DNA of 64,000 nucleotides from UBA6770 sp965660875 (GCA_965660875.1 CBFIBQ010000005.1:68708-132707); one strand, 5' to 3'. Positions 24,390-32,722 are shown, counted from the stretch's first letter. Notes: generated by a model from the letters alone, not told the origin. Numbers and translations: made by a program.

Positions 24390-25718
24390 TTAGTTCAGCA
24401 TTATTTTTTCGTGAAAAACGTGACCCGACTGCTCATCAGTAATTCGTACAACATAAACTCCACTTTTTGTATCAGACAAGGAGAAACTCCCTTCACCATA
24501 AAAAACATCTTTTTGGATTAATTTACCACTCAAATCAAGGAGTTCTAATTTACCATTTACTGTTTTATCATTTGATTGCACAACCAATTTCCGTTCTGAG
24601 TTTACCCATACCTTAAAACCGACTGGTTTACTCCCAGTAACCACACTGTTAGGCGCTTGGCCAACAATAAACTCAACTTGCATTATTATTGGAAGGTGAT
24701 CGCTCATATTGTATAATGCCTCAATCACTTTAGGGGGCGCAGAATTATTCGTTGGTGAATTTAAGCGACCGTTAAATCGTTTTCCATCTTGTCCAAGTGC
24801 TTTGTAAGTTCCAGGAATGTATTGAACACTATTTCTTCCGTTCAATAGGTACTGAGACGCTAAAATAAAATCGAAGCGATCATCCATGCCACCTCCGCTA
24901 AAACATCCGCCTGATGTGCGCGTGCTTTGTGTGTGCACATCGGAATAGCTTGAATTGTTATTCCAACTTCCTGCTCGATTTATCGGGTCAATAAAATTGA
25001 ATGAAGGTGCAGACCAATCGGTGAAATTTTGCCAGGCCCCTTCTGTGTTAGTATAAAGGTTTAAGTCTCCCGTTAAAAGGTAATTGCCTGGGTTCTTATT
25101 CGTTTCTAAATAATCCATTACACCTGCTGCAGCTGCCTCTCGTTGTACCTTATTGCTAGATCCGCTCCCTGCTTTTAGGTGCATGGTCAGAAGTTGTGTT
25201 GCTGGTGTATCTGTTTGAAAAGTATTTTCCGGCAAGTTGGTAGAGAGAAACTTCAGTTCATAAAGGTCAATTGCTCGAACAATGCTACTCCCATTTTCTG
25301 CTTTGGTAATTATCTCATGGTTGCTCACTATTACTTTTTCGGTATTATAAAAAAGCATGTTGCATATACTTTGATTGCCCGAACGCATCAGAGTAGTTTG
25401 TTCATAGCTTCCGCTATCGGCGTTTAGTACTAGATTTTTGATACGGCGCGCATAAACATTGTTACAACCGATTTCATTTATTGTGAATATGTCGGGTTTA
25501 ACGTAATTGGTAATGGTTTTTAAATATTCATCCTTATTATTTACACTGTTATTATTAGCAGTGCAGTAGGTGGTTACATTTCCATAATTTAATAGGTTGT
25601 AATGCATAATTACTAATGTGTCCTTGGTTTGGCTTATTGCTCCGCTTGCTAAAAACAAACAAAATCCAAACAGAGTAGGTTGTAAAAGGATTTTTATCAA
25701 AATACGCCGATTTTTCAC
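24390..25718 (-). CDS. T9SS-secreted endonuclease/exonuclease/phosphatase family protein
   Basis: The 442-residue protein begins with GTG (MKNRRILIKILLQPTLFGFCLFLASGAIS, signal peptide). The EEP fold is complete: HYNLLNYG (Asn), FTINEIG (metal Glu), MHLKAG, LTGDLNLYT (Asp-x-Asn), DDRFDFILAS and SDHLPI (catalytic Asp/His). A C-terminal T9SS sorting domain follows (KVWVNSERKLVVQS ... SGVYVVRITDEQSG). It could cleave nucleic acids or phosphodiesters outside the cell; the neighbouring OB-fold protein favours extracellular DNA, which is inference. It is first in the cluster. Confidence 0.85.
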   Translation of the reverse strand: MKNRRILIKILLQPTLFGFCLFLASGAISQTKDTLVIMHYNLLNYGNVTTYCTANNNSVNNKDEYLKTITNYVKPDIFTINEIGCNNVYARRIKNLVLNADSGSYEQTTLMRSGNQSICNMLFYNTEKVIVSNHEIITKAENGSSIVRAIDLYELKFLSTNLPENTFQTDTPATQLLTMHLKAGSGSSNKVQREAAAAGVMDYLETNKNPGNYLLTGDLNLYTNTEGAWQNFTDWSAPSFNFIDPINRAGSWNNNSSYSDVHTQSTRTSGGCFSGGGMDDRFDFILASQYLLNGRNSVQYIPGTYKALGQDGKRFNGRLNSPTNNSAPPKVIEALYNMSDHLPIIMQVEFIVGQAPNSVVTGSKPVGFKVWVNSERKLVVQSNDKTVNGKLELLDLSGKLIQKDVFYGEGSFSLSDTKSGVYVVRITDEQSGHVFHEKIMLN

Positions 25719-25722
25719 GCTG

Positions 25723-25730
25723 CAAATTTA
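25723..25730 (-). promoter_or_regulatory. Candidate -7 box (TAAATTTG) for the nuclease/receptor cluster
   Basis: On the minus strand TAAATTTG ends only four bases before the GTG at 25718, so transcription would begin at or next to the start codon. No TTG is seen at 19-22 bases upstream. The rest of the 149-base gap (25719-25867) shows only AT-rich sequence and a TATATTCG box on the other strand. Confidence 0.45.
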
Positions 25731-25849
25731 GTTTGTTTTTTAAGCTTTATTTGCACTAGTTGTTAACTAATTTTTAACTGGACGTTAGCAGATTTTCACT
25801 TTAACAAATCTTTCTGTAAATAACTAATAGGTTTAGTCTAAGCATATTT

Positions 25850-25857
25850 TATATTCG
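25850..25857 (+). promoter_or_regulatory. Candidate -7 box (TATATTCG) for the GT2-pyrC operon
   Basis: TATATTCG is a TAnnTTCG variant 10 bases before the possible TTG start (25868) and 19 bases before the GTG at 25877. No good -33 element is visible. Confidence 0.35.
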
Positions 25858-25867
25858 TGTGTTTTAA

Positions 25868-26590
25868 TTGAGAGCAGTGTCAGATTCAGTCGTAATTATC
25901 CCGACATATAACGAAATTGGGAACATAGAAAAAATGGTCCGAACGGTTTTTGGTTTACCCAAAGATTTTGATGTGTTGATAATTGACGATGGGTCTCCAG
26001 ATGGTACCGCTGAAAAAGTAAAAGAACTACAAAAAGAGTTCGGATCTCGCTTGATACTCTCTGAGCGTGAAGGTAAACAAGGCTTAGGTACTGCTTATAT
26101 ACATGGATTTGGTATTGCGTTAGAAAAAGGATACGAGTTCATTTTTGAAATGGATTGTGATTTTTCTCACGATCCAAACGACTTGGTCCGATTATACGAA
26201 GCTTGCGCCGATCAAGGGGCAGATATGAGTGTAGGGTCTCGTTATGTAGCTGGTGGTAAGGTCAAAAATTGGCCACTTGGCAGAATACTGATGTCCTACT
26301 TTGCTTCTGTATATGTTCGGTTGATTTTATGGTTTAATGTGCGAGATACTACTGCTGGGTTTGTGTGTTATCGCCGCCATGTGCTTGAAGCTATAGACTT
26401 AGTTGGGATACGATTTGTAGGATATGCATTTCAAATAGAAATGAAATATACCGTACATCGAAAAGGATTTAAGATAAAAGAAGTCCCCATTACCTTTATC
26501 GATCGAGTAGTAGGAGAATCAAAAATGAGTACAAGTATCTTCAAAGAAGCGCTTTTTGGTGTTTTAATTATGAAAGGAAAACGCGTATAA
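25868..26590 (+). CDS. Polyprenol monophosphomannose synthase-like glycosyltransferase (GT2)
   Basis: The protein has up to 240 residues and the GT2 dolichol-phosphate mannosyltransferase signatures: VVIIPTYNEIGNIEKMV, VLIIDDGSPDGTAEKV, GLGTAYIHGFGIALEKGYEFIFEMDCDFSHDP (DxD), GSRYVAGG and a RDTTAGFVCYRR segment. No C-terminal membrane segments are present, so it is the soluble short form. The start may be TTG at 25868 or, by family N-termini, GTG at 25877. It probably makes polyprenyl-phosphate sugars for envelope glycosylation. It runs into pyrC with one base between. Confidence 0.9.
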   Translation: MRAVSDSVVIIPTYNEIGNIEKMVRTVFGLPKDFDVLIIDDGSPDGTAEKVKELQKEFGSRLILSEREGKQGLGTAYIHGFGIALEKGYEFIFEMDCDFSHDPNDLVRLYEACADQGADMSVGSRYVAGGKVKNWPLGRILMSYFASVYVRLILWFNVRDTTAGFVCYRRHVLEAIDLVGIRFVGYAFQIEMKYTVHRKGFKIKEVPITFIDRVVGESKMSTSIFKEALFGVLIMKGKRV

Positions 26591-26591
26591 T

Positions 26592-27944
26592 ATGTCGTAT
26601 TTATTAAAAAACGTTTCTGTAGTTAACGAAGGAAGCACGTACATTGCAGATGTAAGAATTGAAAATGAAATAGTAAAAACCATTTCAACAGATGGTTTGC
26701 AGTCTTTTCCTGGAGAAGAGGTAATCGACTTAACCGGCAAACACCTTTTGCCAGGGTTAATAGATGATCAAGTTCATTTTAGAGAGCCCGGGCTCACCCA
26801 TAAAGCCGAAATCTTTACGGAGTCAAGAGCAGCAGTTGCAGGAGGCATAACCTCCTTTATGGAAATGCCCAACACGGTGCCAAATGTATTGACCCAGGAG
26901 TTACTTGAAGATAAATACGATATAGCTGCCAAACGTTCAATTGCCAATTACTCCTTTTATATGGGCGCCTCCAATGATAATATAGAGGAGGTGTTAAAAA
27001 CTGACCCTAAAATGGTATGTGGTGTCAAGGTTTTTATGGGGTCTAGTACGGGAAATATGTTGGTTGATAATGAAACTGCTTTGCGTGCATTATTTAGCCG
27101 ATGTAAGCTTTTAATTGCTTCCCATTGTGAAGATGAAGACACCATTCGAGCCAATTCTAGTGCGTACAAAGAAAAATACGGCAATGCCGTTAAGTTTAGT
27201 ATGCACCCAGAAATACGATCAGCAGAGGCTTGCTATTTATCAAGTTCTTTTGCAGTTGGTTTAGCCAAAGAATACAATACGCGATTCCATATTTTGCACA
27301 TAAGTACTGAGCGGGAATTGGCTCTATTTGACAATACAGTGCCATTAAAGGAAAAGCGAATTACAGCTGAAGCATGTGTTCATCACTTATGGTTTGACCA
27401 ATCTCAGTACGATGAAAAAGGTGCACTTATCAAGTGGAACCCAGCAGTCAAATCTGCTAAAGATAGAGATGCGATTTTTCAGGCCGTGTTGGATAATAAG
27501 ATTGACGTAATTGCTACCGACCACGCTCCACATACGTTAGAAGAAAAAAGTCTCGATTATTGGAGAGCTCCTTCAGGAGGTCCATTGGTGCAGCACGCAT
27601 TAGTTTCTATGCTAGAGCATTACCACAAGGGGAAAATATCACTGGAACGTATTGTAGAAAAAATGTGTCATGCCCCAGCAGATATGTTCGATGTGGTTGG
27701 TCGAGGGTATATACGAGAGGGTTACAAGGCGGATTTAGTAGTTGTAGATTTAGACAACCCTTGGACAGTTGCAAAAGATAATATTTTGTACAAATGTGGT
27801 TGGAGTCCTTTCGAAGGTCAAGAGTTTAAGTCTCAAGTTCAGCAGACCTTTGTAAACGGTAACCTGGTGTATGACCTCAAAGGAAACCCTGCTGAAAGCA
27901 TTAATGAGGTAGCAAATGGTCAACGCTTGACCTTTAATAGATAG
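26592..27944 (+). CDS. pyrC: Dihydroorotase
   Basis: The 450-residue metal-dependent amidohydrolase closes carbamoyl-aspartate to dihydroorotate in pyrimidine synthesis. Metal ligands are seen in DDQVHFREPGLTHKAE (the usual DxHxH is DQVH here, as is common in Bacteroidota), ASHCEDED, FHILHIST and IATDHAPHTLEEK. It is between a GT2 and a DUF4296 lipoprotein, an arrangement seen in Flavobacteriia. The stop codon overlaps the next start by one base. Confidence 0.94.
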   Translation: MSYLLKNVSVVNEGSTYIADVRIENEIVKTISTDGLQSFPGEEVIDLTGKHLLPGLIDDQVHFREPGLTHKAEIFTESRAAVAGGITSFMEMPNTVPNVLTQELLEDKYDIAAKRSIANYSFYMGASNDNIEEVLKTDPKMVCGVKVFMGSSTGNMLVDNETALRALFSRCKLLIASHCEDEDTIRANSSAYKEKYGNAVKFSMHPEIRSAEACYLSSSFAVGLAKEYNTRFHILHISTERELALFDNTVPLKEKRITAEACVHHLWFDQSQYDEKGALIKWNPAVKSAKDRDAIFQAVLDNKIDVIATDHAPHTLEEKSLDYWRAPSGGPLVQHALVSMLEHYHKGKISLERIVEKMCHAPADMFDVVGRGYIREGYKADLVVVDLDNPWTVAKDNILYKCGWSPFEGQEFKSQVQQTFVNGNLVYDLKGNPAESINEVANGQRLTFNR

Positions 27945-28315
27945 TGGTGCGCAAAGTATACTGGTTTGTTTTGTTTCTGACTTTCGCTTTATTCGCTTGT
28001 AATAAAATTGAGCCTAAAATAAGTCGTGAAGTTCCACAAGCACTGATTTCCAAAACAGATATGGTGGAGTTGGTATATCAAACGCAATTGATTCAGTCTG
28101 CTTATAAAGGCCGTTCTCACAATGATACGAATGCAATGGAAAAAAGAGACGCACGAATGCTAAATCTTTTACAATCCAATAATATTTCTCAGGAACAGTT
28201 CGAGTCAAGTTTAGCATTTTACCACAAATCTCCAAAAGATATGGGTGAAATTTACGAGAAGGTCATCACTAAACTGAACCTTAAAATTGCTCGATTAGAG
28301 GAAAAAATGGATTAA
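27944..28315 (+). CDS. DUF4296-domain lipoprotein
   Basis: The 123-residue protein starts with tandem GTG codons (27944 or 27947), has a signal peptide with lipobox LFALFACNK, and carries a DUF4296 helical domain (PQALISKTDMVELVYQTQLIQSAYKG ... EQFESSLAFYHKSPKDMGEIYEKV). The domain is nearly restricted to Bacteroidota and its role is unknown. It overlaps the pyrC stop by one base, so it is translationally coupled, and it ends tail-to-tail with the RibD-type gene. Confidence 0.8.
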   Translation: MVRKVYWFVLFLTFALFACNKIEPKISREVPQALISKTDMVELVYQTQLIQSAYKGRSHNDTNAMEKRDARMLNLLQSNNISQEQFESSLAFYHKSPKDMGEIYEKVITKLNLKIARLEEKMD

Positions 28316-28857
28316 TCCAGTTTACGTTTGTAATGACTTTGAACGGCTTGATTAAAGTACACCTGAGTTTTTACATGCTCCCACTTTAATCGCTCATTCA
28401 GGTCCCCAAACAAGGGGGCGCCGCCACCAAGCAGAATTGGGATAGTCGTAATTCGAAGTTCGTTAATTAAATCCTCTTTCAAAAAGTTTTGAATTGTTGA
28501 ACCACCGTCGATGTACAACTTTAGGAAACCTTTGTTGTGCAAATTAGCAAGCACTTGCTTTAAAGGGCCTTGAACCATAAACACTTTGGACGCATATTTC
28601 TCGGGTACTTTTTTTAGTGTATTGCTTAACACAAATACGGGTTTTTCATAAGGCCAACTACCTTCGAATGTACAGACGGTTTCAAATGTGACTCGTCCCA
28701 TTATTAGGGCATCGATTTCCTCCATTAAGTTTTTATAACCCATATCCTCTTGTTCTGGATTGGGTATTGAATTTAGCCAGTCTATTTCCCCGTTTTTTCC
28801 AGCAATGAAGCCGTCTAGGCTCTGGGCAATGAACACTATGTTTTTACTACCGCTCAA
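28312..28857 (-). CDS. Dihydrofolate reductase/RibD C-terminal family protein
   Basis: The 181-residue cytoplasmic protein starts KNIVFIAQSLDGFIAGKNGEIDWL, typical of RibD_C-type NADPH-dependent reductases. It continues with DALIMGRVTFETV (NADPH-binding), PVFVLSNTLKK, LYIDGGSTIQNFLKEDLINELRITTIPILLGGGAPLFG. The true substrate (pterin or riboflavin precursor) cannot be decided. The start is two bases from the epimerase stop, so the two are cotranscribed. Confidence 0.9.
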   Translation of the reverse strand: MSGSKNIVFIAQSLDGFIAGKNGEIDWLNSIPNPEQEDMGYKNLMEEIDALIMGRVTFETVCTFEGSWPYEKPVFVLSNTLKKVPEKYASKVFMVQGPLKQVLANLHNKGFLKLYIDGGSTIQNFLKEDLINELRITTIPILLGGGAPLFGDLNERLKWEHVKTQVYFNQAVQSHYKRKLD

Positions 28858-28858
28858 A

Positions 28859-29863
28859 CTACTGATGTTGTTTTATGAATATTCTGCACGTATCTCTTAG
28901 TGAGGTATGAATTGGAATAAACTCGTGGTTTATACTTGATTTTATTTTTTCATTACTGTAAACCTGTATGGTATTTGCTGATTTTGATGAATCTCTGGTT
29001 ATAAGAGGTTTAGTGCCGCCTATTACTGCCCATACTTCAGAAAACAGACCTGCTAAATAACCCATAAAAGGGGTAGCTAAAAAACTCGGTGGTTTTTTAC
29101 CAAACTCAATTGCTATTTGTCCCATCACTTCTTTAAATGATAGGTTTTCCGACAGGATTAAGAAACGACTGTTTTCTATTGTGCTGTTTGCAAGTTTTAG
29201 CGCTATTTGCGCTACATCGCGCACATCAACAAATGCATTGGCTCCTTTTGTGTAAAACTGAAGCCCATTATAAACCGTACTAAACATTCGCGTGCTGCTG
29301 CTGCCCCAATCACCTGGTCCAAGTATTACTGAGGGATTTAGGATAACACATGAGAGCCCTTCTTCAATGCCCCTCCAAACTTCTCGTTCTGCATAATGTT
29401 TAGAAAAGCTATACGCTCCGTTTTTATTGTCTGCCTCCCAATCTAAATTTTCTGTAATGACTTTTGACTTTGGCTGCTTGCCTATTGCTGCGGTAGAACT
29501 TAAATAAACTACCTTTTTAGGTTTTACCTCAAGTGCAGCATCAACAATGTTGCTGGTTCCATCAATATTGGTTTTTATAAGTTCTTGACGATCATTACTA
29601 TCAAATGACACCAATGCAGCGCAATGATAAAGGGTCGTGCAACCTTTCATTAATTCTATTAGTTGGTTTACTTCGGATAAGCTTCCGTTAACCCATTTAA
29701 TGGACTCAAATTTTCCTAGGATATCATTGCGCTCAAACAATGATTTAACCATCGAGAGGTTTGAGTTCGGCCTTTTCATAGCAGTGATGGGGGCATTTTC
29801 TTTTGCCAGTTCTAGCAAAATATGACTTCCAACTAAACCCGTACCGCCGGTTACAAAATTCAT
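28859..29863 (-). CDS. NAD-dependent epimerase/dehydratase family protein (extended SDR)
   Basis: The 334-residue protein has the Rossmann motif VTGGTGLVGSHIL (GxxGxxG), VYLSSTAAIG and the YSFSKHYAE catalytic Tyr-x-x-x-Lys region. It resembles dihydroflavonol-reductase-like and sugar-epimerase SDRs; the exact substrate is unknown. The -7 box TACATTTG ends four bases before the ATG. Confidence 0.88.
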   Translation of the reverse strand: MNFVTGGTGLVGSHILLELAKENAPITAMKRPNSNLSMVKSLFERNDILGKFESIKWVNGSLSEVNQLIELMKGCTTLYHCAALVSFDSNDRQELIKTNIDGTSNIVDAALEVKPKKVVYLSSTAAIGKQPKSKVITENLDWEADNKNGAYSFSKHYAEREVWRGIEEGLSCVILNPSVILGPGDWGSSSTRMFSTVYNGLQFYTKGANAFVDVRDVAQIALKLANSTIENSRFLILSENLSFKEVMGQIAIEFGKKPPSFLATPFMGYLAGLFSEVWAVIGGTKPLITRDSSKSANTIQVYSNEKIKSSINHEFIPIHTSLRDTCRIFIKQHQ

Positions 29864-29867
29864 ATTT

Positions 29868-29875
29868 CAAATGTA
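29868..29875 (-). promoter_or_regulatory. Candidate -7 box (TACATTTG) adjacent to the epimerase start
   Basis: On the minus strand TACATTTG lies four bases upstream of the ATG at 29863, predicting a leaderless or nearly leaderless mRNA. The rest of the 177-base divergent gap with tyrS holds no recognised gene. Confidence 0.4.
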
Positions 29876-30008
29876 TAGAACACTTATTAGGAATGCTCTT
29901 TTATTATCGAACAATTGCGTACCAACATGGTTTGATTGCAAGAATTACTTTTTAGTAGAGTCGTTAAAAACGATTGCAATAATAAATACCAACCTTCACG
30001 AGCATTTC

Positions 30009-30016
30009 TATCTTTG
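30009..30016 (+). promoter_or_regulatory. Candidate -7 box (TATCTTTG) for tyrS
   Basis: TATCTTTG fits TAnnTTTG and lies 24 bases before the tyrS ATG. The nearest upstream TTG (29974) is too far (32 bases) for a standard -33 element. Confidence 0.4.
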
Positions 30017-30040
30017 CCCGCGAAAGAAATATAGGCTGCT

Positions 30041-31321
30041 ATGAATTTTATTGAAGAACTGAGATGGAGAGGTATGTTGCACGACATTATGCCTGGAACC
30101 GAAGATGCACTGAATAAGGAATCTGTTGGTGGTTACATCGGTTTTGATCCAACGGCAGATAGTTTGCATATTGGTTCATTGGTTCAAATAATGATTTTAT
30201 TGCATTTTCAGCGTGCCGGACACAAGCCTACTGCGCTTATTGGAGGTGCAACGGGTATGGTTGGAGACCCATCCGGAAAAGCTAAAGAACGCTCGCTTTT
30301 ATCACGAGAGGAAGTAGAGCTTAATATGAAAGGGATACAAGCTCAGTTGGAGCGTATTTTAGACTTTAATCCAGAAACAGAGAACTGCGCAGAATTGGTA
30401 AACAATTACGATTGGTTCGAGGGTTTTTCATTCATAGATTTTATCAGAGATGTAGGCAAGCACATGTCAATAAACTATATGCTGGCAAAGGATGCCGTTA
30501 AAAGTAGAATGGAATCTGGCCTCTCGTTTACAGAGTTTTCATACCCGTTAATTCAAGGCTATGATTTTTACGTTCTGAATAGAGATAAAAACTGTAAAAT
30601 TCAATTGGGTGGTTCTGATCAGTGGGGAAATATAGTAACGGGAACAGAGTTAATCAGAAGATTGGGAGGAAGTGAGGCGTACGCTGCTACAACTCCTTTG
30701 ATTACAAAAGCAGACGGTTCGAAGTTTGGAAAAACCGAGGGCGGTAACGTATGGCTGGATCGCGAGAGAACCTCTCCTTACAAGTTTTATCAATATTGGA
30801 TTAATGCTTCGGATGAGGATGCGGAGAAATACATTAAAATTTTCACGTTGAAGTCTAAGGCAGAAATAGACTCTATAATAGCCGAGCACAAAGAGGCACC
30901 TCACTTGCGATTATTACAAAAAGAGTTAGCTAAGGATATAACGGTTAGAGTGCATTCAGAGGAGGATTTAAATACGGCAATTGAGGCATCAAATATTCTA
31001 TTTGGAAAGTCAACCTCTGACGCGTTAATGAAGTTAAGTGAGTCTGATTTTCTAGCGGTTTTTGATGGCGTTCCTCAAGCAGAGGTGCCTATAGAAAAAC
31101 TAGCGAAAAGCGAGTTGTTATTGTCTGAAGTTGTTGTGAGTTTATCCAATTTTTTACCTTCAAACGGAGAGTTTAGAAGAGCATTGAAAGAGCGGTCTTT
31201 TAGTTTGAATAAGGATAAGGTTAGTGAAGATATTCAGCTCAATAAGGAGCACCTAATGGCAGGCAAATACCTGTTGCTCCAGCGCGGTAAGAAAAAGTAC
31301 TTTATCGTAAAATTTGTTTAA
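30041..31321 (+). CDS. tyrS: Tyrosyl-tRNA synthetase
   Basis: The 426-residue class I synthetase charges tRNA-Tyr. It has the HIGH-type motif in DSLHIGSLVQIM, the tyrosine-binding GFDPTAD and QGYDFYVL, GGSDQWGNIVTG, and a KMSKS-type loop in DGSKFGKTEGG. The C-terminus (about residues 360-426) is an S4 RNA-binding domain. It ends tail-to-tail with the LuxE-like gene, overlapping four bases. Confidence 0.97.
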   Translation: MNFIEELRWRGMLHDIMPGTEDALNKESVGGYIGFDPTADSLHIGSLVQIMILLHFQRAGHKPTALIGGATGMVGDPSGKAKERSLLSREEVELNMKGIQAQLERILDFNPETENCAELVNNYDWFEGFSFIDFIRDVGKHMSINYMLAKDAVKSRMESGLSFTEFSYPLIQGYDFYVLNRDKNCKIQLGGSDQWGNIVTGTELIRRLGGSEAYAATTPLITKADGSKFGKTEGGNVWLDRERTSPYKFYQYWINASDEDAEKYIKIFTLKSKAEIDSIIAEHKEAPHLRLLQKELAKDITVRVHSEEDLNTAIEASNILFGKSTSDALMKLSESDFLAVFDGVPQAEVPIEKLAKSELLLSEVVVSLSNFLPSNGEFRRALKERSFSLNKDKVSEDIQLNKEHLMAGKYLLLQRGKKKYFIVKFV

Positions 31322-32298
31322 CTCACCATAAGATTGCAGCCCCTAATGTCGCTGTCATCGAATCTGCCGAGTACTTCAAAGTTACCAGTGCTTTGAGTTT
31401 TTCCTAGGTCTTGTGTTTGTATGAAAGCACATGAATCTACATTGGCCAAATCGATGATGTTGAGGCCTCCAGTTTTTCCATCCAAACAATATGCAAATGG
31501 GTCGGTTGTTTGTCTGATCAAAACACGATACCAGGGCGGTGGATCGAAAATACCGGACCCCAAGGAATAAGCCTGACTCAGCAGCTCAGTCATTCCATAC
31601 TCTGAATGTATGGAGTCCACCGAAAAAGCATTTTTTAAAACACGGTGAACTTCGGGTCTTATCACTTCCTTTCTGCGTCCTTTCATTCCTCCAGTCTCCA
31701 TTACAATAGTATCCGACAGATTTAGTTTACAGTTTTCTGCAAAATCAAGCAAAGCAAAAGTGACACCAATAAGCAATGTTTTACCATTAAAAGGTTTAGA
31801 TAGCGCTTCTTGCAATTTACGCTCATGGTTGAGGAAAAAGCCGCTGTTTTCGGTATTGCCCTCTTCTATGAAATATTGAGCCATATCAATTAAAGAAGAA
31901 CCTGACCGTTCCATGTAACTGGGTAGTAGAGCAAAAATTCGAAAGTTTTTTAGCGGGCCGTATTTAAGTTCAAATGCAGTTTTACAGACTTGGAGGTACC
32001 AAGATTTTTTTTTAACCGAATGAAAACTTTGTTCATTTCCGGTAGTTCCTGAGCTTGAATAGGTTACTTCCGGTTGAAATTTATTTGTTTTTACTTCGTG
32101 GGTTTTAAAAAACTGGATGGGTAAAAATGGAATTTCCTCCAATTTACTGGGTTGTTTTTTACCCAGTAGCAAATCGCAATATTGCTTATAAATGGGATTG
32201 TTATTTCGTTGAAAGGAGAAAAGCTCTAATGCTGTTTTTGTAAATTGAAGGTCGGAAGAAATGTCAAAGATTTTCTGACGCTCAAAATCCATACTCAT
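31318..32298 (-). CDS. LuxE-like acyl-protein synthetase / acyltransferase family protein
   Basis: The 326-residue protein has a P-loop-like adenylation segment TYSSSGTTGNEQSF (about residues 108-121), LLPSYMERSGSSLIDM, METGGMKGRRKEVIRPEV and SEYGMTELLSQAYS. These match the LuxE/adenylate-forming family, which activates fatty acids as acyl-AMP. No luxC or luxD reductase or transferase is near, so a bioluminescence role is not suggested. In Bacteroidota such orphan LuxE proteins are sometimes linked to lipid or pigment synthesis; the role here is unknown. Confidence 0.85.
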   Translation of the reverse strand: MSMDFERQKIFDISSDLQFTKTALELFSFQRNNNPIYKQYCDLLLGKKQPSKLEEIPFLPIQFFKTHEVKTNKFQPEVTYSSSGTTGNEQSFHSVKKKSWYLQVCKTAFELKYGPLKNFRIFALLPSYMERSGSSLIDMAQYFIEEGNTENSGFFLNHERKLQEALSKPFNGKTLLIGVTFALLDFAENCKLNLSDTIVMETGGMKGRRKEVIRPEVHRVLKNAFSVDSIHSEYGMTELLSQAYSLGSGIFDPPPWYRVLIRQTTDPFAYCLDGKTGGLNIIDLANVDSCAFIQTQDLGKTQSTGNFEVLGRFDDSDIRGCNLMVS

Positions 32299-32328
32299 TA
32301 TAGCTAACGATTTGCTCTTTTCGTTTGG

Positions 32329-32616
32329 TTAGATACGAGCCTTATTGGAAGGCGGAGTTGAAATCAACTCATCTTCCAAAACGGTGTTGTGCAAGAGTTC
32401 TCCTTTTTCGTTCTTGAAAACAACTTCGTATTTTTTGGTCTTTTTCTTATACACCTGTTTTTCTATCAGCATGGGCATATAATCAGACTTATAGTAAACT
32501 ACCTCACCAACGTTATATTGAAACTCTTCGCCTTCAGGCAATCCACCAAAAATTGAGCATGCACTTAACGCGAAGACTGCTATGGATAGTGCTAAAAACT
32601 TGGTTATTTCTGTCAT
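32329..32616 (-). CDS. Small lipoprotein with SH3/Tudor-like segment
   Basis: The 95-residue protein begins at the ATG at 32616 (the frame extends to 32655 but lacks a better start). The signal peptide ends in the lipobox ALSACSIFG. The remainder (NVGEVVYYKSDYMPMLIEKQVYKKKTKKYEV in essence) looks like a small beta-barrel of SH3 or Tudor type. The family was not recognised. A TATCTTTG box lies 22 bases upstream. Confidence 0.65.
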   Translation of the reverse strand: MTEITKFLALSIAVFALSACSIFGGLPEGEEFQYNVGEVVYYKSDYMPMLIEKQVYKKKTKKYEVVFKNEKGELLHNTVLEDELISTPPSNKARI

Positions 32617-32638
32617 AAAGAGGTGCTTATGCCTTACA

Positions 32639-32646
32639 CAAAGATA
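32639..32646 (-). promoter_or_regulatory. Candidate -7 box (TATCTTTG) for the small lipoprotein
   Basis: On the minus strand TATCTTTG lies 22 bases before the ATG at 32616, within the in-frame extension of the lipoprotein reading frame, supporting the shorter start. No -33 element is obvious. Confidence 0.35.
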
Positions 32647-32714
32647 AACATTCATTGAGCTTTTTGCACCGTATTAATACCGATTATTAACAATGGAATA
32701 GGGAATTCATTTTG

Positions 32715-32722
32715 TAAATTTG
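32715..32722 (+). promoter_or_regulatory. Candidate -7 box (TAAATTTG) abutting a lipoprotein start
   Basis: TAAATTTG lies six bases before the ATG at 32729, so transcription is predicted to begin at about the start codon, giving a leaderless mRNA. It argues against the TTG at 32720 as the start. Confidence 0.4.
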
